DNA of 64,000 nt from an uncultured Flavobacteriales bacterium (GTDB taxonomy: Bacteria > Bacteroidota > Bacteroidia > Flavobacteriales_D > Sanyastnellaceae), in assembly GCA_905478325.1 (NCBI GenBank), contig CAJQIB010000012.1, forward strand, positions 1 through 64,000, read 5' to 3'. How positions within the stretch are numbered: the first letter of the stretch is position 1; each line of letters begins with the position of its first letter. Under the pieces are notes generated by a model. The model ran no database searches. It was not told the origin of the DNA and saw only the letters and a list, made by a program, of their open reading frames with translations. Both the position numbers and the translations under genes were made by a program. Shown here in pieces: positions 52,064-61,601 of the stretch.

Positions 52064-53845
52064 TCAATTCTTGATGACCAACTGAGCCGGGAAAGTGGCA
52101 TCACCATTCAAAATCAACATGTAAGATCCTGAAGGCAATTCAGACGTTGACATCTGAACAACCGCTGCGCCCAATACGACTGGTGTAGAACGGATCATCC
52201 GTCCCGTCATATCATACAACTCCAATTGAAGCGTTCCTTGCTGATCGCTGTTTAAAGCAATGTTCAACTCTTGGTCAAATGGATTGGGATAAACAACCAG
52301 CGCATTGCCTAACCACTCGTCAACATTGACTACGCACGTTGTGCATTTGTTGTAGCAGACGGCTTCTAATATTTCTGGCTCACCACTGCGTTCATGAATT
52401 CGATTATATGCACCGAAACCATTCGCCAAACCACAACCGTCAGACTCAAAGTTACCCAGTTCATTGCCTTCAGCATCCACATTGGCTCCAGACTCTTCCA
52501 AATAGTCAATGCCGTTATCTCCTGTTGAAGGGTCTCCGTTGACAAATTTGTAAAGAACCGTTGTGCCTCCGCTCACATTGGCTGTGACTTCATACACCCC
52601 ATCGGCGTCGTCATCTGTCATTTGCATTCCACCTGCTTGCCAGTTTGGCGACGTGAAATTTCCAATCACCCAAACACCATTGGCATTCACCTCCTCTTCT
52701 GACATATCAACTCTGAACGTAATGTCAGCCGGATCAGGATTTTCAACGCAAGTCAACTCACATGAATTATAACACACCTCATATAGGACGGCATCACTGC
52801 CAACTGAAATAGCGCGGTTGTCACTTCCTTCAGCAGCGCAGTCTCCTACAATCAATTCATTATCTACGTTTCCGTCGCCATTGCCACTCCAATCATTCCC
52901 GTTGATAAACTTGAACTCATAGTCCCCAGGCGCCATGCCTAAAGTGAGTTCCCAAATGCCATCACCATCATCGTCACTCAATGGATTCGAATTGGCCGAC
53001 CACCCTTGGAACGACCCCGCTACGTGCACACCGTTGACGGAAACCGTTTCCTGAGTTGTCATGTCCACACGAAGCGTGACCTCTGTTGGAGAAACACACG
53101 TTCCACATGCATTGTAACATGGAGCAGCTCCCGTACCAACATCGCCATACAACACTTCATTTTGACTCGTCAACCCGAATGATCGGTTGCCAAAGCCATC
53201 TGAACACGCCTCATCATCAATGTTTTCATTCGGATTCGTCCAAGAATTTCCATTGATGAATTTGAAAAGAATGGCGCTACCAAGCCCCGTTGTGTCAAAA
53301 GACACGACTGTTTCCCAAATGCCATCCTCATCATTGTCTTGCAAAGGCGTCGTTGCTGGGTCCCAATTTTGGAAATCACCCGCTACGTGCACGCCATTGG
53401 GAGAGATTGCAGCCTCAACACTCATATCAACTCGCAAGCGCACACTGTTCATACCGCAGGCCGCACAGTTTGCAAAGCAAACGAACATCGAGGCTTCTGT
53501 TTCTGACTCAGAAACATGTAAAAACCGATTGTCATTTCCTGATATTTCGACTTGGCATGTCGGTGGCACATCTTCTGCGTAATCCCAAGCAGGACCATTG
53601 AGGAATTTAAACTCAAGCATTCCAGGTGCAACATCCAACGTGACTTCATACACATTGTCCATGTCGTCATCGGCAAGTGGAGTTGCCATAGGGTCCCATC
53701 CTTGAAAACTACCTGCGATGTAAACACCATCCGCTGAAACAGTTTCATTGGACATGTCGACTTGGAAGGTCACGGGAACGAGGACTTGAGCACTCAACCA
53801 TGTTGCCATGACGAGAAATGCTCCGAGGGTCAAGAGGTGCTTCAT
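52064..53845 (-). CDS. T9SS surface protein D: four CBM/AMPK-like modules with Cys clusters
   Basis: A secreted protein of 593 residues. Signal peptide LLTLGAFLVMATWLSAQ. Four tandem modules of about 110-130 residues follow, with the pattern VTFQVDMS, NGVxVAGSFQGWDP, TPLxDDDxDGVYEVT, PGxxEFKFINGxxW, resembling starch-binding (CBM20/48) and AMPK glycogen-binding domains. Each module ends in a Cys cluster: CFANCAACG, CYNACGTCV, CYNSCELTC, CYNKCTTCV. The C-terminus is a type A T9SS sorting domain (VVYPNPFDQELNIALN, LELYDMTGRMIRS, LPSGSYMLILNG). It may bind alpha-glucan on the cell surface, but no catalytic domain or SusC/D pair is nearby. The frame opens at 53929; 53845 starts the signal peptide. 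Confidence 0.82.
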   Translation of the reverse strand: MKHLLTLGAFLVMATWLSAQVLVPVTFQVDMSNETVSADGVYIAGSFQGWDPMATPLADDDMDNVYEVTLDVAPGMLEFKFLNGPAWDYAEDVPPTCQVEISGNDNRFLHVSESETEASMFVCFANCAACGMNSVRLRVDMSVEAAISPNGVHVAGDFQNWDPATTPLQDNDEDGIWETVVSFDTTGLGSAILFKFINGNSWTNPNENIDDEACSDGFGNRSFGLTSQNEVLYGDVGTGAAPCYNACGTCVSPTEVTLRVDMTTQETVSVNGVHVAGSFQGWSANSNPLSDDDGDGIWELTLGMAPGDYEFKFINGNDWSGNGDGNVDNELIVGDCAAEGSDNRAISVGSDAVLYEVCYNSCELTCVENPDPADITFRVDMSEEEVNANGVWVIGNFTSPNWQAGGMQMTDDDADGVYEVTANVSGGTTVLYKFVNGDPSTGDNGIDYLEESGANVDAEGNELGNFESDGCGLANGFGAYNRIHERSGEPEILEAVCYNKCTTCVVNVDEWLGNALVVYPNPFDQELNIALNSDQQGTLQLELYDMTGRMIRSTPVVLGAAVVQMSTSELPSGSYMLILNGDATFPAQLVIKN

Positions 53846-53872
53846 GCAATAATTTATTTTAGAATGTACTTG

Positions 53873-53879
53873 CAAAGTA
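53873..53879 (-). promoter_or_regulatory. -7-like box TACTTTG for surface protein D
   Basis: TACTTTG on the minus strand has one base rather than two between TA and TTTG and lies 28 bases before the ATG at 53845. Confidence 0.35.
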
Positions 53880-53979
53880 CACGTTCCTAAACTTTTGAAA
53901 GCATGGCGAAACAAACACTTATTCACCATGGCCTGATTTCACGTTGAAATCCGCCTGCCGTTTCCTTCAAAAACTGAAC

Positions 53980-54420
53980 TTATTCAGGCTTACCCAAACC
54001 CAATTTTTTCAAAATCTCAATCCAAGACTCTGGCCAAGTCGTGGAGCAACGATTCACATGGTCATAGGAGACCATCACGGTTTGGGCTTTTGAGGCCAAC
54101 TTCCACTCTCCCCTTCGCTTCACATAGACTTCGTAGGCAGCCACCATGCTTTTTGAACCGATGGAATCAATCCACGTTACAATCTCAACCTCGTCATTCA
54201 TCGCTATAGGGCGCATATAATCGATCTCATGACGTGCGACGACCATTCCGGCATCATTCCAGTTCCATTCTCTTCCAACAAACCCTTCAAATAAATGAAT
54301 GCGGCACTGTTCAAAATAAGTGGGATAGACGGCGTTGTTGACAATACCTACGGCGTCGATATCGGCAAAGCGAATTTCGGGTCGGTAGCGTTGGAAAGAT
54401 TGGAATGCACTCAAATTCAT
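53980..54420 (-). CDS. Acyl-CoA thioesterase, 4HBT hotdog fold (YbgC/FadM-like)
   Basis: A 146-residue hotdog-fold thioesterase. The active-site segment is RFADIDAVGIVNNAVYPTYFEQCRI, containing the conserved Asp (D in ADIDAVG) and the NxxYxxYxExxR pattern of YbgC/FadM enzymes. The central strand region includes HEIDYMRPIAMNDEVEI. It hydrolyses acyl-CoA, but the chain length is unknown. It is transcribed divergently from the 113-residue membrane protein from adjoining leaderless promoters. Confidence 0.9.
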   Translation of the reverse strand: MNLSAFQSFQRYRPEIRFADIDAVGIVNNAVYPTYFEQCRIHLFEGFVGREWNWNDAGMVVARHEIDYMRPIAMNDEVEIVTWIDSIGSKSMVAAYEVYVKRRGEWKLASKAQTVMVSYDHVNRCSTTWPESWIEILKKLGLGKPE

Positions 54421-54424
54421 GCCG

Positions 54425-54432
54425 CAAAAGTA
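54425..54432 (-). promoter_or_regulatory. -7 box TACTTTTG four bases before the thioesterase start
   Basis: On the minus strand TACTTTTG is followed by CGGC and the ATG at 54420. Only eight bases separate it from the divergent box at 54441-54448. Confidence 0.6.
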
Positions 54433-54440
54433 CCGCCGCT

Positions 54441-54448
54441 TAACTTTG
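54441..54448 (+). promoter_or_regulatory. -7 box TAACTTTG four bases before the small membrane protein
   Basis: TAACTTTG is followed by CATC and the ATG at 54453. The start codons of the two divergent genes are only 32 bases apart. Confidence 0.6.
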
Positions 54449-54452
54449 CATC

Positions 54453-54794
54453 ATGAACCTCAAGAAAACAATTGCACTTTCACTCCTTTTCATTTTGCTT
54501 GTCGGCTCAATCTGGAACCTCATTGCCCATCCAAGTGCTGTTTGTTGGTTCGCAAATTCACTGTGCGTCCTGGTGACGGGTTTGAGTGTAGCGGTCTCTG
54601 AACGTCGCGGTATGGATGTCTCCTTCTTCACCATTCTCGTCTTTGCACTCTGCGTTGTGTCATTGGCCATTGCTTGGGGCCAGTGGTTTGTACTCGGAAC
54701 TGGAGCTGCTGAAGCGATGATTGTCCCCCTTGGATCGGCATGCATTTGGTTATTCCGACCTTTTTCAATGAAAAATTCGTCCGGAAACTCGTGA
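54453..54794 (+). CDS. Small polytopic membrane protein, unknown function
   Basis: A 113-residue protein with three or four hydrophobic segments: IALSLLFILLVGSIWNLIA, AVCWFANSLCVLVTGLSVAV, FFTILVFALCVVSLAIAWG, and GAAEAMIVPLGSACIWLF. No family recognised. Support for a real gene comes from the leaderless promoter box and continuous TM pattern. A 141-residue frame on the other strand over the same stretch lacks such support. It is followed by 160 bases before the HU gene. Confidence 0.65.
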   Translation: MNLKKTIALSLLFILLVGSIWNLIAHPSAVCWFANSLCVLVTGLSVAVSERRGMDVSFFTILVFALCVVSLAIAWGQWFVLGTGAAEAMIVPLGSACIWLFRPFSMKNSSGNS

Positions 54795-54917
54795 AAAGCG
54801 AATGAGAACCGGTCAAATCCTCTGATTTTTCTCGTCCTTTTCAACAATTGGCTTCGGTTTATCAACGAATTGGCCCTAAAACCCCTACACCCCTTGCTAC
54901 CGTTGAATTCTCACCTA

Positions 54918-54925
54918 TATATTTG
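54918..54925 (+). promoter_or_regulatory. HU gene promoter (TTG-N21-TATATTTG)
   Basis: TTG at 54894-54896 and TATATTTG at 54918-54925 are separated by 21 bases, a good match to the Bacteroidota -33/-7 promoter. The leader would be about 30 bases. Confidence 0.65.
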
Positions 54926-54960
54926 GCGAAGTTGAAAATCATTTTTTAAATCTAGTTACC

Positions 54961-55230
54961 ATGAATAAAGCAGAATTGGTTGATGCAATGGCAGAAGGTG
55001 CCGGCATCTCAAAAGCAGACGCTAAGCGATCATTGGATGCGTTCGTTGACGCGACTTCCGGTGCATTGAGCAAAGGAGACCGAGTTTCTCTCGTAGGATT
55101 CGGTTCATTCTCAGTTACACATCGCGCTTCACGTAAAGGCCGTAACCCACAAACGGGTAAGGAAATTACAATCGCAGCAAAGAATGTGATCAAATTCAAG
55201 GCAGGAGCTGACTTGAATTCAAAAATGTAA
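54961..55230 (+). CDS. hup: DNA-binding protein HU
   Basis: Histone-like HU of 89 residues. The N-terminal [20 protein letters not shown] and the beta-arm region [20 protein letters not shown] with the conserved RNPQTGKE followed by [14 protein letters not shown] define the family. It bends and compacts DNA as a dimer. It has its own promoter and a strong terminator, consistent with high, separate expression. Confidence 0.96.
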   Translation: MNKAELVDAMAEGAGISKADAKRSLDAFVDATSGALSKGDRVSLVGFGSFSVTHRASRKGRNPQTGKEITIAAKNVIKFKAGADLNSKM

Positions 55231-55250
55231 TTGCTCTTTAGCAATAAATG

Positions 55251-55282
55251 AAAGGCCCCTCGTTCATTCGAGGGGCCTTTTT
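55251..55282 (+). terminator. Terminator of the HU gene
   Basis: AAAGGCCCCTCG and CGAGGGGCCTTT form a perfect 12-base-pair stem with a TTCATT loop, followed by TT. Located 20 bases after the HU stop. Confidence 0.9.
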
Positions 55283-55308
55283 CATTCTGTCGAATTCCAT
55301 TTAATCTG

Positions 55309-56016
55309 ATGAAAAGCGATTCCGATATCCGGTATGAAACGTTGCTTCCCTTCTTAAGCGAAGAGCGAATCCAACGGTTTGACGCTGTCCTGAAAGGAAG
55401 AACCCGACACCTGAGCGTTGTACTCGAAAACATCTATCAATCAAGAAACGCCAGTGCCGTGATGAGAAGTTGCGATGGCATGGGGATTCAGGACGTCCAT
55501 TTGATTGAAAACATCAATCCATGGGTTTACAATCGAGGTGTATCCAAAGGGACTCCCAGTTGGCTCACCCTGCACCGTTACAGGCAACAGCCTGATCCCA
55601 CAGAAACGTGCATCCAAAATCTGAGAGATCGCGGCTATCGCATTGCAGTCACCTCTCCTCATGTCGATGGATTCAATGTAGACGATGTCCCGATCGAAGA
55701 ACCGCTAGCATTGGTCATGGGCACGGAATGGAAGGGTGTATCTGACCGCCTGCTGCAGCAGGCTGATTACCATGTCGCCATCCCGATGCACGGATTTGCT
55801 GAATCGCTCAACATCAGTGTTGCCGCGGCCATTGCCCTGTATGAATTAAGCAAACGTTGCCGGGAATTGCCGGAACACACTTGGGGATTGTCCGAAACGG
55901 AGAAAAACACCTTGCGCGGAGACTGGGCGATGCATACCGTTCGGAAATCTGAATTGATTTTAAAAAGACTTGGAGTTTCTCCAGAAACTGGACGCCCCCA
56001 CTCTCTGAAGAAATGA
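55309..56016 (+). CDS. SpoU-family tRNA 2'-O-methyltransferase (TrmH-like)
   Basis: SPOUT-class RNA methyltransferase of 235 residues, probably methylating G18 of tRNA as TrmH does. Motif 1 is NIYQSRNASAVMRSCDGMGI with the catalytic Arg, motif 2 is LALVMGTEWKGVSD, and motif 3, the knot segment, is IPMHGFAESLNISVAAAIA. The C-terminal extension (RKSELILKRLG) is seen in TrmH. It lies between the HU terminator and the MATE gene. Confidence 0.9.
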   Translation: MKSDSDIRYETLLPFLSEERIQRFDAVLKGRTRHLSVVLENIYQSRNASAVMRSCDGMGIQDVHLIENINPWVYNRGVSKGTPSWLTLHRYRQQPDPTETCIQNLRDRGYRIAVTSPHVDGFNVDDVPIEEPLALVMGTEWKGVSDRLLQQADYHVAIPMHGFAESLNISVAAAIALYELSKRCRELPEHTWGLSETEKNTLRGDWAMHTVRKSELILKRLGVSPETGRPHSLKK

Positions 56017-56055
56017 CCTTGTATTTTACAGTTCCATGGCGACTTTTGCGCGCTG

Positions 56056-57393
56056 ATGAAAACTGAGCGCCCTCTTCAAAACGATTATGCAAGTTTGCTG
56101 CGCATGGCCATCCCCATCTCCCTGGGGTCTTTGGTCCAGTTCTTCGTGGTCCTAACGGACAACTTCTTTCTTGCTCGACTCAATGAAGACGCCATCAATG
56201 GCGCAGGAAATGCAGGACTGGTGTACCTCACACTGCAGATGCTCGCAGTAGGAAGTAGCGCCGCACTTCAAATTACCATCGCCAAGCGGTTAGGCGAAGG
56301 TCGCCGTGATCTTGCAATGAGCACTTTTCGTTCGGGACTCGCATTTCATCTAGCACTCGGAATCGCACTGATGGCCCTTGCTACCATTCTAAATCAAGGT
56401 TTACTAGGAAGCACCATCGCAAGTGATTCAGTGCGCAATGTATTTGAGCCTTTTCTGTCTGTTCGAACGTGGGGATTCATTCCATTCTCTCTGATGCTAG
56501 CGTTCAATGCGCTATACACGGGGACTGCCCGAACCCTACCCATTTTAATCATCTCAGGAACGACTGCGTTCGTCAACATTATCTTGGATGCCGGCTGGGT
56601 TGAAGGGTGGTGGGGAATGACGGCAATGGGCGCTCAAGGAGCGGCATGGGCTTCCTTTGTAGCTGAGTTGTGCGGATGCGCCATGGCCATTTGCATGACT
56701 GCGTGGGTCATTAAAGATGCGTATCGCCCTTGGAATTGGCTGCAACGAAGCAATCTAATTGCACTGTGGAAACTCGCCTACCCCTTGATGGCACAATTCA
56801 TTGTGACTGTTGGTACATGGACCGCTTTTTTCTTTTTCGTGGAAAAGGTGGGAGGCATGGAATTGAAAGTATCACATGTTGCACGGAACTTATTCATGCT
56901 TGGCTTTGTGGTGGCCCAGGGCATGCAGCAAACCACGAGAACGTATGTGAGCGGTATGATTGGAGAAGGCCGCTCTGCCGAATTAAAAGTCACTTTGCGT
57001 CGGATTGTCCTTCTGAATATTGGAGGCATTCTGATTCTATGCCACGGTTTTATTCTGTATCCCGAAACGCTTGCTAGCGTGTTCTTCGATGATGGCGAAG
57101 GCTTCCAAGCCATGACCCGAACATTCAAAGTTGTCTTTGTCGCGGTTCTTTTGGAATCTCTTTCGGGCATTTTTCTTTCAACCATTCAAGGCATGGGATC
57201 CACCGTTCAAGCATTCTGGGTGGAATTGGTTACCGTTACGCTTTATCTCATCGTCGCGGCGAGCATGACTTTGTGGTGGCCACAACCTATCTGGGTTATT
57301 TGGCGGGTTGAATGGGTCTATTTTTCATGCATTGGATTGGGGAGTTGGTGGTTCTTACGCCAAGCGGTATGGATGAATCCAAAGAATGGTTGA
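56056..57393 (+). CDS. MATE-family multidrug/sodium efflux protein
   Basis: A 445-residue inner-membrane protein with about 12 TM segments. Typical MATE features: MAIPISLGSLVQFFVVLTDN in TM1, then AGNAGLVYLTLQMLAVGSSA, and in the second half AYPLMAQFIVTVGTWTAF followed by HVARNLFMLGFVVAQGMQQ. It exports cations or drugs in exchange for Na+ or H+. No regulator is adjacent. The gene follows trmH by 39 bases and precedes fmt by 13 bases, so the three may be co-transcribed. Confidence 0.9.
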   Translation: MKTERPLQNDYASLLRMAIPISLGSLVQFFVVLTDNFFLARLNEDAINGAGNAGLVYLTLQMLAVGSSAALQITIAKRLGEGRRDLAMSTFRSGLAFHLALGIALMALATILNQGLLGSTIASDSVRNVFEPFLSVRTWGFIPFSLMLAFNALYTGTARTLPILIISGTTAFVNIILDAGWVEGWWGMTAMGAQGAAWASFVAELCGCAMAICMTAWVIKDAYRPWNWLQRSNLIALWKLAYPLMAQFIVTVGTWTAFFFFVEKVGGMELKVSHVARNLFMLGFVVAQGMQQTTRTYVSGMIGEGRSAELKVTLRRIVLLNIGGILILCHGFILYPETLASVFFDDGEGFQAMTRTFKVVFVAVLLESLSGIFLSTIQGMGSTVQAFWVELVTVTLYLIVAASMTLWWPQPIWVIWRVEWVYFSCIGLGSWWFLRQAVWMNPKNG

Positions 57394-57406
57394 AATTTGA
57401 CTCGAC

Positions 57407-58393
57407 ATGGCAACATTCCCAACGACACCTCTGGACCGACCTTTGCGCATTGCTTTTTTAGGAACTCCCGAATTTGCAGCTGTATGTTTAGAGGCATTGA
57501 CCGCATCTTCTCACAAGGTGGTCGGCGTTGTAACTGCTCCTGATCGACCTGCGGGTCGGGGACATCAGATGCACGCTTCTGCAGTGAAAACGATAGCGCA
57601 GAAGCAGGAACTGCCCTTGCTGCAACCTACGAATTTAAAGGCCCCTGAATTCATTGAAGCCTTCGCAAATTGGCATGTCGACGTCGCCATCGTGGTTGCT
57701 TTTCGCATGCTTCCCGAAATTGTATGGAACTCCCCTCCGTTTGGAACCATCAACCTGCACGCTTCTTTACTACCGAACTTGCGCGGTGCAGCTCCCATAC
57801 ACCGCGCCATCATGGCGGGATTAGAAGAAACAGGAGTGACTACATTTTCACTTGAACACGCAATCGATACCGGAGATGTCCTGTTGCAGGACGCAACGGA
57901 TATCGACCCCCATGAAAACACCGGTGCACTTCATGATCGATTGGCCGACTTAGGAAAGTCATTGATCGTTCAAACGTTGGACACATTGGTTGCAGGTAAT
58001 CTTGCCGGTGTTCCACAGAATCCGACTCACTCCACAGCGGCCATTCTTGAGGCTCCTAAACTTTTTAAAACGGATTGTAAAATTGATTGGAACCTCCCGT
58101 GTCAAACGCTTCTCAATCACATTCGAGGGTTGGCCCCCTTTCCAAAAGCGTGGTGCCCAAGCCCATGGGGGGATTTGAAGATACTTGAAGCAAAAGAGTG
58201 CAATGAATTGGATGCAAGCAGTTTAGTTGGAAATGCTATTGCGCACCAACACAAATTAGTTGTTGCATGTCAAGACGGATGGATTGAAATTTTACACCTG
58301 GTTGCTCCAGGGAAACGTCCTATGTCTGGATCAGAGTGGCTGAATGGTCTGGGAGATCGGGAACCCGGAATTTGGGGGCCTCAGCCTGAATAA
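57407..58393 (+). CDS. fmt: Methionyl-tRNA formyltransferase
   Basis: Formylates the initiator tRNA using 10-formyl-THF. The 328-residue protein has the formyltransferase domain: RIAFLGTPEFAAVCLEAL, TAPDRPAGRG, VVAFRMLPEIVW, and the signature NLHASLLPNLRGAAPIHRAI with Asn/His, followed by DTGDVLLQ with the catalytic Asp region. The C-terminal OB-fold-like domain starts near GLAPFPKAWC. All key residues appear intact. Confidence 0.95.
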   Translation: MATFPTTPLDRPLRIAFLGTPEFAAVCLEALTASSHKVVGVVTAPDRPAGRGHQMHASAVKTIAQKQELPLLQPTNLKAPEFIEAFANWHVDVAIVVAFRMLPEIVWNSPPFGTINLHASLLPNLRGAAPIHRAIMAGLEETGVTTFSLEHAIDTGDVLLQDATDIDPHENTGALHDRLADLGKSLIVQTLDTLVAGNLAGVPQNPTHSTAAILEAPKLFKTDCKIDWNLPCQTLLNHIRGLAPFPKAWCPSPWGDLKILEAKECNELDASSLVGNAIAHQHKLVVACQDGWIEILHLVAPGKRPMSGSEWLNGLGDREPGIWGPQPE

Positions 58394-58406
58394 CAGCTCT
58401 TTGGAC

Positions 58407-60443
58407 TTAGGCTCCAAATGCTTCCATTAACACGTCCAGTAGATCGTTTGCAGAGCGCGTAATCGGTGTTCCAGGGCCAAAAACCCCAACAACCCCCTGC
58501 TGATACAACGTTTCGTGATCTTGTCCGGGAATGACCCCGCCAACAACCACTAAAATATCAGCTCTCCCCTTCTCTTGCAACGCGTGAATCAAATCGGGAA
58601 CCAATGTCTTGTGGCCGCCCGCCAAGGTGCTAATCCCAACGACATGAACGTCGTGGTCTACAGCCTGCTGTGCGACCTCTTCAGGCGTTTGAAACAATGG
58701 ACCCAAGTCCACATCAAACCCTAAATCAGCAAAAGAAGAAGCAACAACTTTGGCCCCTCGATCGTGGCCATCCTGTCCCATTTTTGCGACCAATATGCGG
58801 GGTTGACGTCCCACTTTCTTGGCAAAGCGCTCCGTGCGTTCAACCACATCCTTGAATTCAGCTTGACCTTCCATTGCGCGGGAAAAGATACCACTCACTT
58901 TTCTGGATTGAGGCTGGTATCTCCCAAAAACATCTTCCAAAGCCGTGCTCATTTCTCCAAGTGTAGCTCTGACTCTTGCTGCATCGACAGCCGCTGCAAT
59001 CAAATTGCCTTTGGTTTTGGCGCATTGCCGAAGTGCAGACAAAGCCTCCTCAACCTCCGCTGCACTGCGCTCCGATTTCAGTTGTTCCAATCGACCAACT
59101 TGTTCATTGCGCACCACGTCTTGATCTATGCTCAGGACTTCCAATTCGGATGCATCATCAACTTCAAACAAATTGACGCCTATGATTCGGTCAATCCCAC
59201 GATCGATTCGCGCCTGCTTCGAAGCGGCAGCTTCCTCAATGCGAAGCTTAGGGAGACCTTGCTCTATCGCTACTGCCATGCCGCCGGCCAATTCAATCTC
59301 ACCCATCAATTGACGCGCCTCATGGATCATTTGATCTGTGAGCTGTTCCATCCAACGTGATCCTGCCCATGGATCAACTGCTTGTGTCAAACCGGCTTCA
59401 TTTTGCAAGAACAACTGCGTATTGCGGGCAATCCGTGCTGATGCTGCTGTAGGCAAAGCAATGGCTTCATCCATGGAGTTGGTATGCAGCGATTGTGTAC
59501 CCCCAAAAACAGCCGCCAGCGCTTCAAGCGATGTGCGTGCCACATTGTTCCATGGATCTTGTGCTGTCAAGGACCAACCGCTCGTCTGCGTGTGGGTACG
59601 AAGCGCCAACGACTTGGGGTTTTCTGCGCCCAGCTGCTGCATGGATTCTGCCCAAATCAATCGTGCCGCTCGCATCTTGGCAATTTCCTTATAATGCTCC
59701 ATGCCACTCGCCCAAAAGAAACTCAACCGCGGAGCAAAGTCATCGATTTGCAACCCAGCAGCTAAGCCTGCCTTCACATATTCTACGCCATCGGCAAGCG
59801 TATAGGCCAACTCAATTTCTGGAGTCGCTCCAGCTTCTTGCATGTGGTAACCCGAAATGGAAATCGAGTTGAATTTGGGCATGCATTCGGAGGTGTATCG
59901 AACGATATCCGAAACAATACGCATGGAAGGTTGCGGCGGATAGATGTACGTGTTTCTCACCATAAACTCCTTCAAAATATCATTTTGAATGGTGCCCTGA
60001 AGCTGCGACAACGCCACGCCCTGCTCCTCTCCAGCTACAATGTAGAATGCCAAAATGGGCAACACGGCTCCATTCATCGTCATACTGACCGACATCTTGT
60101 CCAAGGGTATCCCCTCAAACAAGCGCTTCATATCCTCAACCGAATCAATCGCAACTCCCGCCATCCCAACGTCACCCGTTACCCGAGGGTGATCACTGTC
60201 GTATCCTCTGTGCGTTGCCAAATCAAAAGCCACACTCAACCCCTTTTGACCTGCAGCGAGGTTCGTTCGATAAAATGTATTCGATGCTTCGGCAGTCGAA
60301 AAACCAGCATATTGCCGAATCGTCCAAGGCCGCGATGCATACATCGTGGCATACGGGCCGCCCAAATATGGAGGCTGGCCTGGGCCAAATCGTTCATGAC
60401 GAAATGGAACCTTTTGGCGATTTACGTGTGCGTTTTCAGGCAT
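58407..60443 (-). CDS. mutB: Methylmalonyl-CoA mutase, large (catalytic) subunit
   Basis: Adenosylcobalamin-dependent mutase of 678 residues that interconverts succinyl-CoA and methylmalonyl-CoA. The substrate-binding barrel starts with [20 protein letters not shown] and includes [16 protein letters not shown] and [13 protein letters not shown]. The C-terminal cobalamin domain has the DxHxxG motif in [14 protein letters not shown] (about residue 560) and the nucleotide-loop region [11 protein letters not shown] and [15 protein letters not shown] ten codons upstream is in frame, but the ATG at 60443 overlaps the mutA end by eight bases and is preferred. It forms a heterodimer with MutA. Confidence 0.95.
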   Translation of the reverse strand: MPENAHVNRQKVPFRHERFGPGQPPYLGGPYATMYASRPWTIRQYAGFSTAEASNTFYRTNLAAGQKGLSVAFDLATHRGYDSDHPRVTGDVGMAGVAIDSVEDMKRLFEGIPLDKMSVSMTMNGAVLPILAFYIVAGEEQGVALSQLQGTIQNDILKEFMVRNTYIYPPQPSMRIVSDIVRYTSECMPKFNSISISGYHMQEAGATPEIELAYTLADGVEYVKAGLAAGLQIDDFAPRLSFFWASGMEHYKEIAKMRAARLIWAESMQQLGAENPKSLALRTHTQTSGWSLTAQDPWNNVARTSLEALAAVFGGTQSLHTNSMDEAIALPTAASARIARNTQLFLQNEAGLTQAVDPWAGSRWMEQLTDQMIHEARQLMGEIELAGGMAVAIEQGLPKLRIEEAAASKQARIDRGIDRIIGVNLFEVDDASELEVLSIDQDVVRNEQVGRLEQLKSERSAAEVEEALSALRQCAKTKGNLIAAAVDAARVRATLGEMSTALEDVFGRYQPQSRKVSGIFSRAMEGQAEFKDVVERTERFAKKVGRQPRILVAKMGQDGHDRGAKVVASSFADLGFDVDLGPLFQTPEEVAQQAVDHDVHVVGISTLAGGHKTLVPDLIHALQEKGRADILVVVGGVIPGQDHETLYQQGVVGVFGPGTPITRSANDLLDVLMEAFGA

Positions 60444-61572
60444 CGGAATTGACGTTTTCTGCTGCTGTTTCAACGACTAGACCCGATACATACTCCTTCC
60501 ATGCTTGATCCAGAATGGCATGCGTCCACGATTCTACCACGAAACTGCCTCCCATCGGGTCAAAAACACGGTGCAACCCTGATTCTTCACGCATGATGTG
60601 CTGAACATTTCGCGCCCATCGGAGTCCCTCCGCTGATCCTGCAGCCCCATCATCCAGGGTATCATGGGGCAATGTTTCAATCCCGTCCGCGCCCCCAATC
60701 ACCGCAGCATATGCTCCAGAGGACTGAGGAATTAAATGATCCTGAATCGTCGTTGGGTCAGCAGGGTAGTGGCCGTTTATGGCATCGATCCAAACAGGAG
60801 TATCCGGAAGTTCGTGATAGGCGAGCCATCGGCTCCAAAACAAGCGCAAAGCGCGTAAACTGGCTATTTCAACCAAAACATGGGTGCCAACCACCCAATT
60901 CAAAACAACTTTGTGCGTTGCATGCGCCCTCTTATCGTCCACTCCCAAGCCCGTCATCAACCCATCCAAAGCCCATCCTATACGAGCCATAACAGCGGCA
61001 CGTCCCACACCGTTTTTTAGCCAATCAGCCGATGGACATGTCCAAGAACGAAGTGCTGGAAACATCTCGTGCACACCTTTCATGTGCTGCAACGATTCCA
61101 CAGCGTTTCCAGAACACAACCAAGAACCCCGCAACTTAGCATCTGCACCGATCACGCTCAAGTCTTCAGCAACGGCCTCAGAATAGCATCCATCCAGATG
61201 CAACGAAATCATTTCCAAGTGCACCCCTTCCAGCATGGCTTTGAGCTGTCCAGACGCCTCCATGCGAAGGCCCTCCACACCGTGTATAAGTCCTTGAAGC
61301 ATGGGGGCGTTAGCCCCTATCCGCTGCTGCAGTTCCCATCCATTGGGAGATTTTTGACTGCCCATCACTTTGGGAGGCAAAAGAGGCCAATCCATTTTCT
61401 TTTCCCCACGCAAAGGCATCTGCCAGCCCTCCGCGTGCATCGGATTGACTTCTAAACCTTTGGCTTGTTCAAGCCAGCGTGATTCATCAAAAGAGGCAAA
61501 CATGTTCCATGGATCATTCTGCATGAACCAAAGGTAAGAAACACGCCACGGCCCTTTGACTTGGGATTCCAT
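60436..61572 (-). CDS. mutA: Methylmalonyl-CoA mutase, small subunit
   Basis: The partner subunit, 378 residues. It has the barrel fold but not the catalytic residues, and it lacks a DxHxxG motif. In this family the small subunit is structural. Segments such as [40 protein letters not shown] and [18 protein letters not shown] match the family. It is considerably shorter than the typical small subunit (over 600 residues), because the C-terminal cobalamin-like domain is absent, a form I think is usual in Bacteroidota. Its promoter region is shared with the divergent csaA. Confidence 0.87.
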   Translation of the reverse strand: MESQVKGPWRVSYLWFMQNDPWNMFASFDESRWLEQAKGLEVNPMHAEGWQMPLRGEKKMDWPLLPPKVMGSQKSPNGWELQQRIGANAPMLQGLIHGVEGLRMEASGQLKAMLEGVHLEMISLHLDGCYSEAVAEDLSVIGADAKLRGSWLCSGNAVESLQHMKGVHEMFPALRSWTCPSADWLKNGVGRAAVMARIGWALDGLMTGLGVDDKRAHATHKVVLNWVVGTHVLVEIASLRALRLFWSRWLAYHELPDTPVWIDAINGHYPADPTTIQDHLIPQSSGAYAAVIGGADGIETLPHDTLDDGAAGSAEGLRWARNVQHIMREESGLHRVFDPMGGSFVVESWTHAILDQAWKEYVSGLVVETAAENVNSDA

Positions 61573-61589
61573 TGAAATGGCACAAACGC

Positions 61590-61597
61590 TATATTCG
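61590..61597 (+). promoter_or_regulatory. -7 box TATATTCG four bases before the csaA start
   Basis: TATATTCG is followed by TTCA and the ATG at 61602. The opposite strand carries TAGCGTTTG over 61582-61590, which would serve mutA, so both genes are driven from about 30 bases. Confidence 0.55.
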
Positions 61598-61601
61598 TTC
61601 A

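Noticed and set aside
54440-54865. A 141-codon minus-strand frame opposite the small membrane protein
   Set aside because: It lacks a promoter box and recognisable features, whereas the plus-strand gene has a leaderless promoter and a consistent transmembrane pattern.
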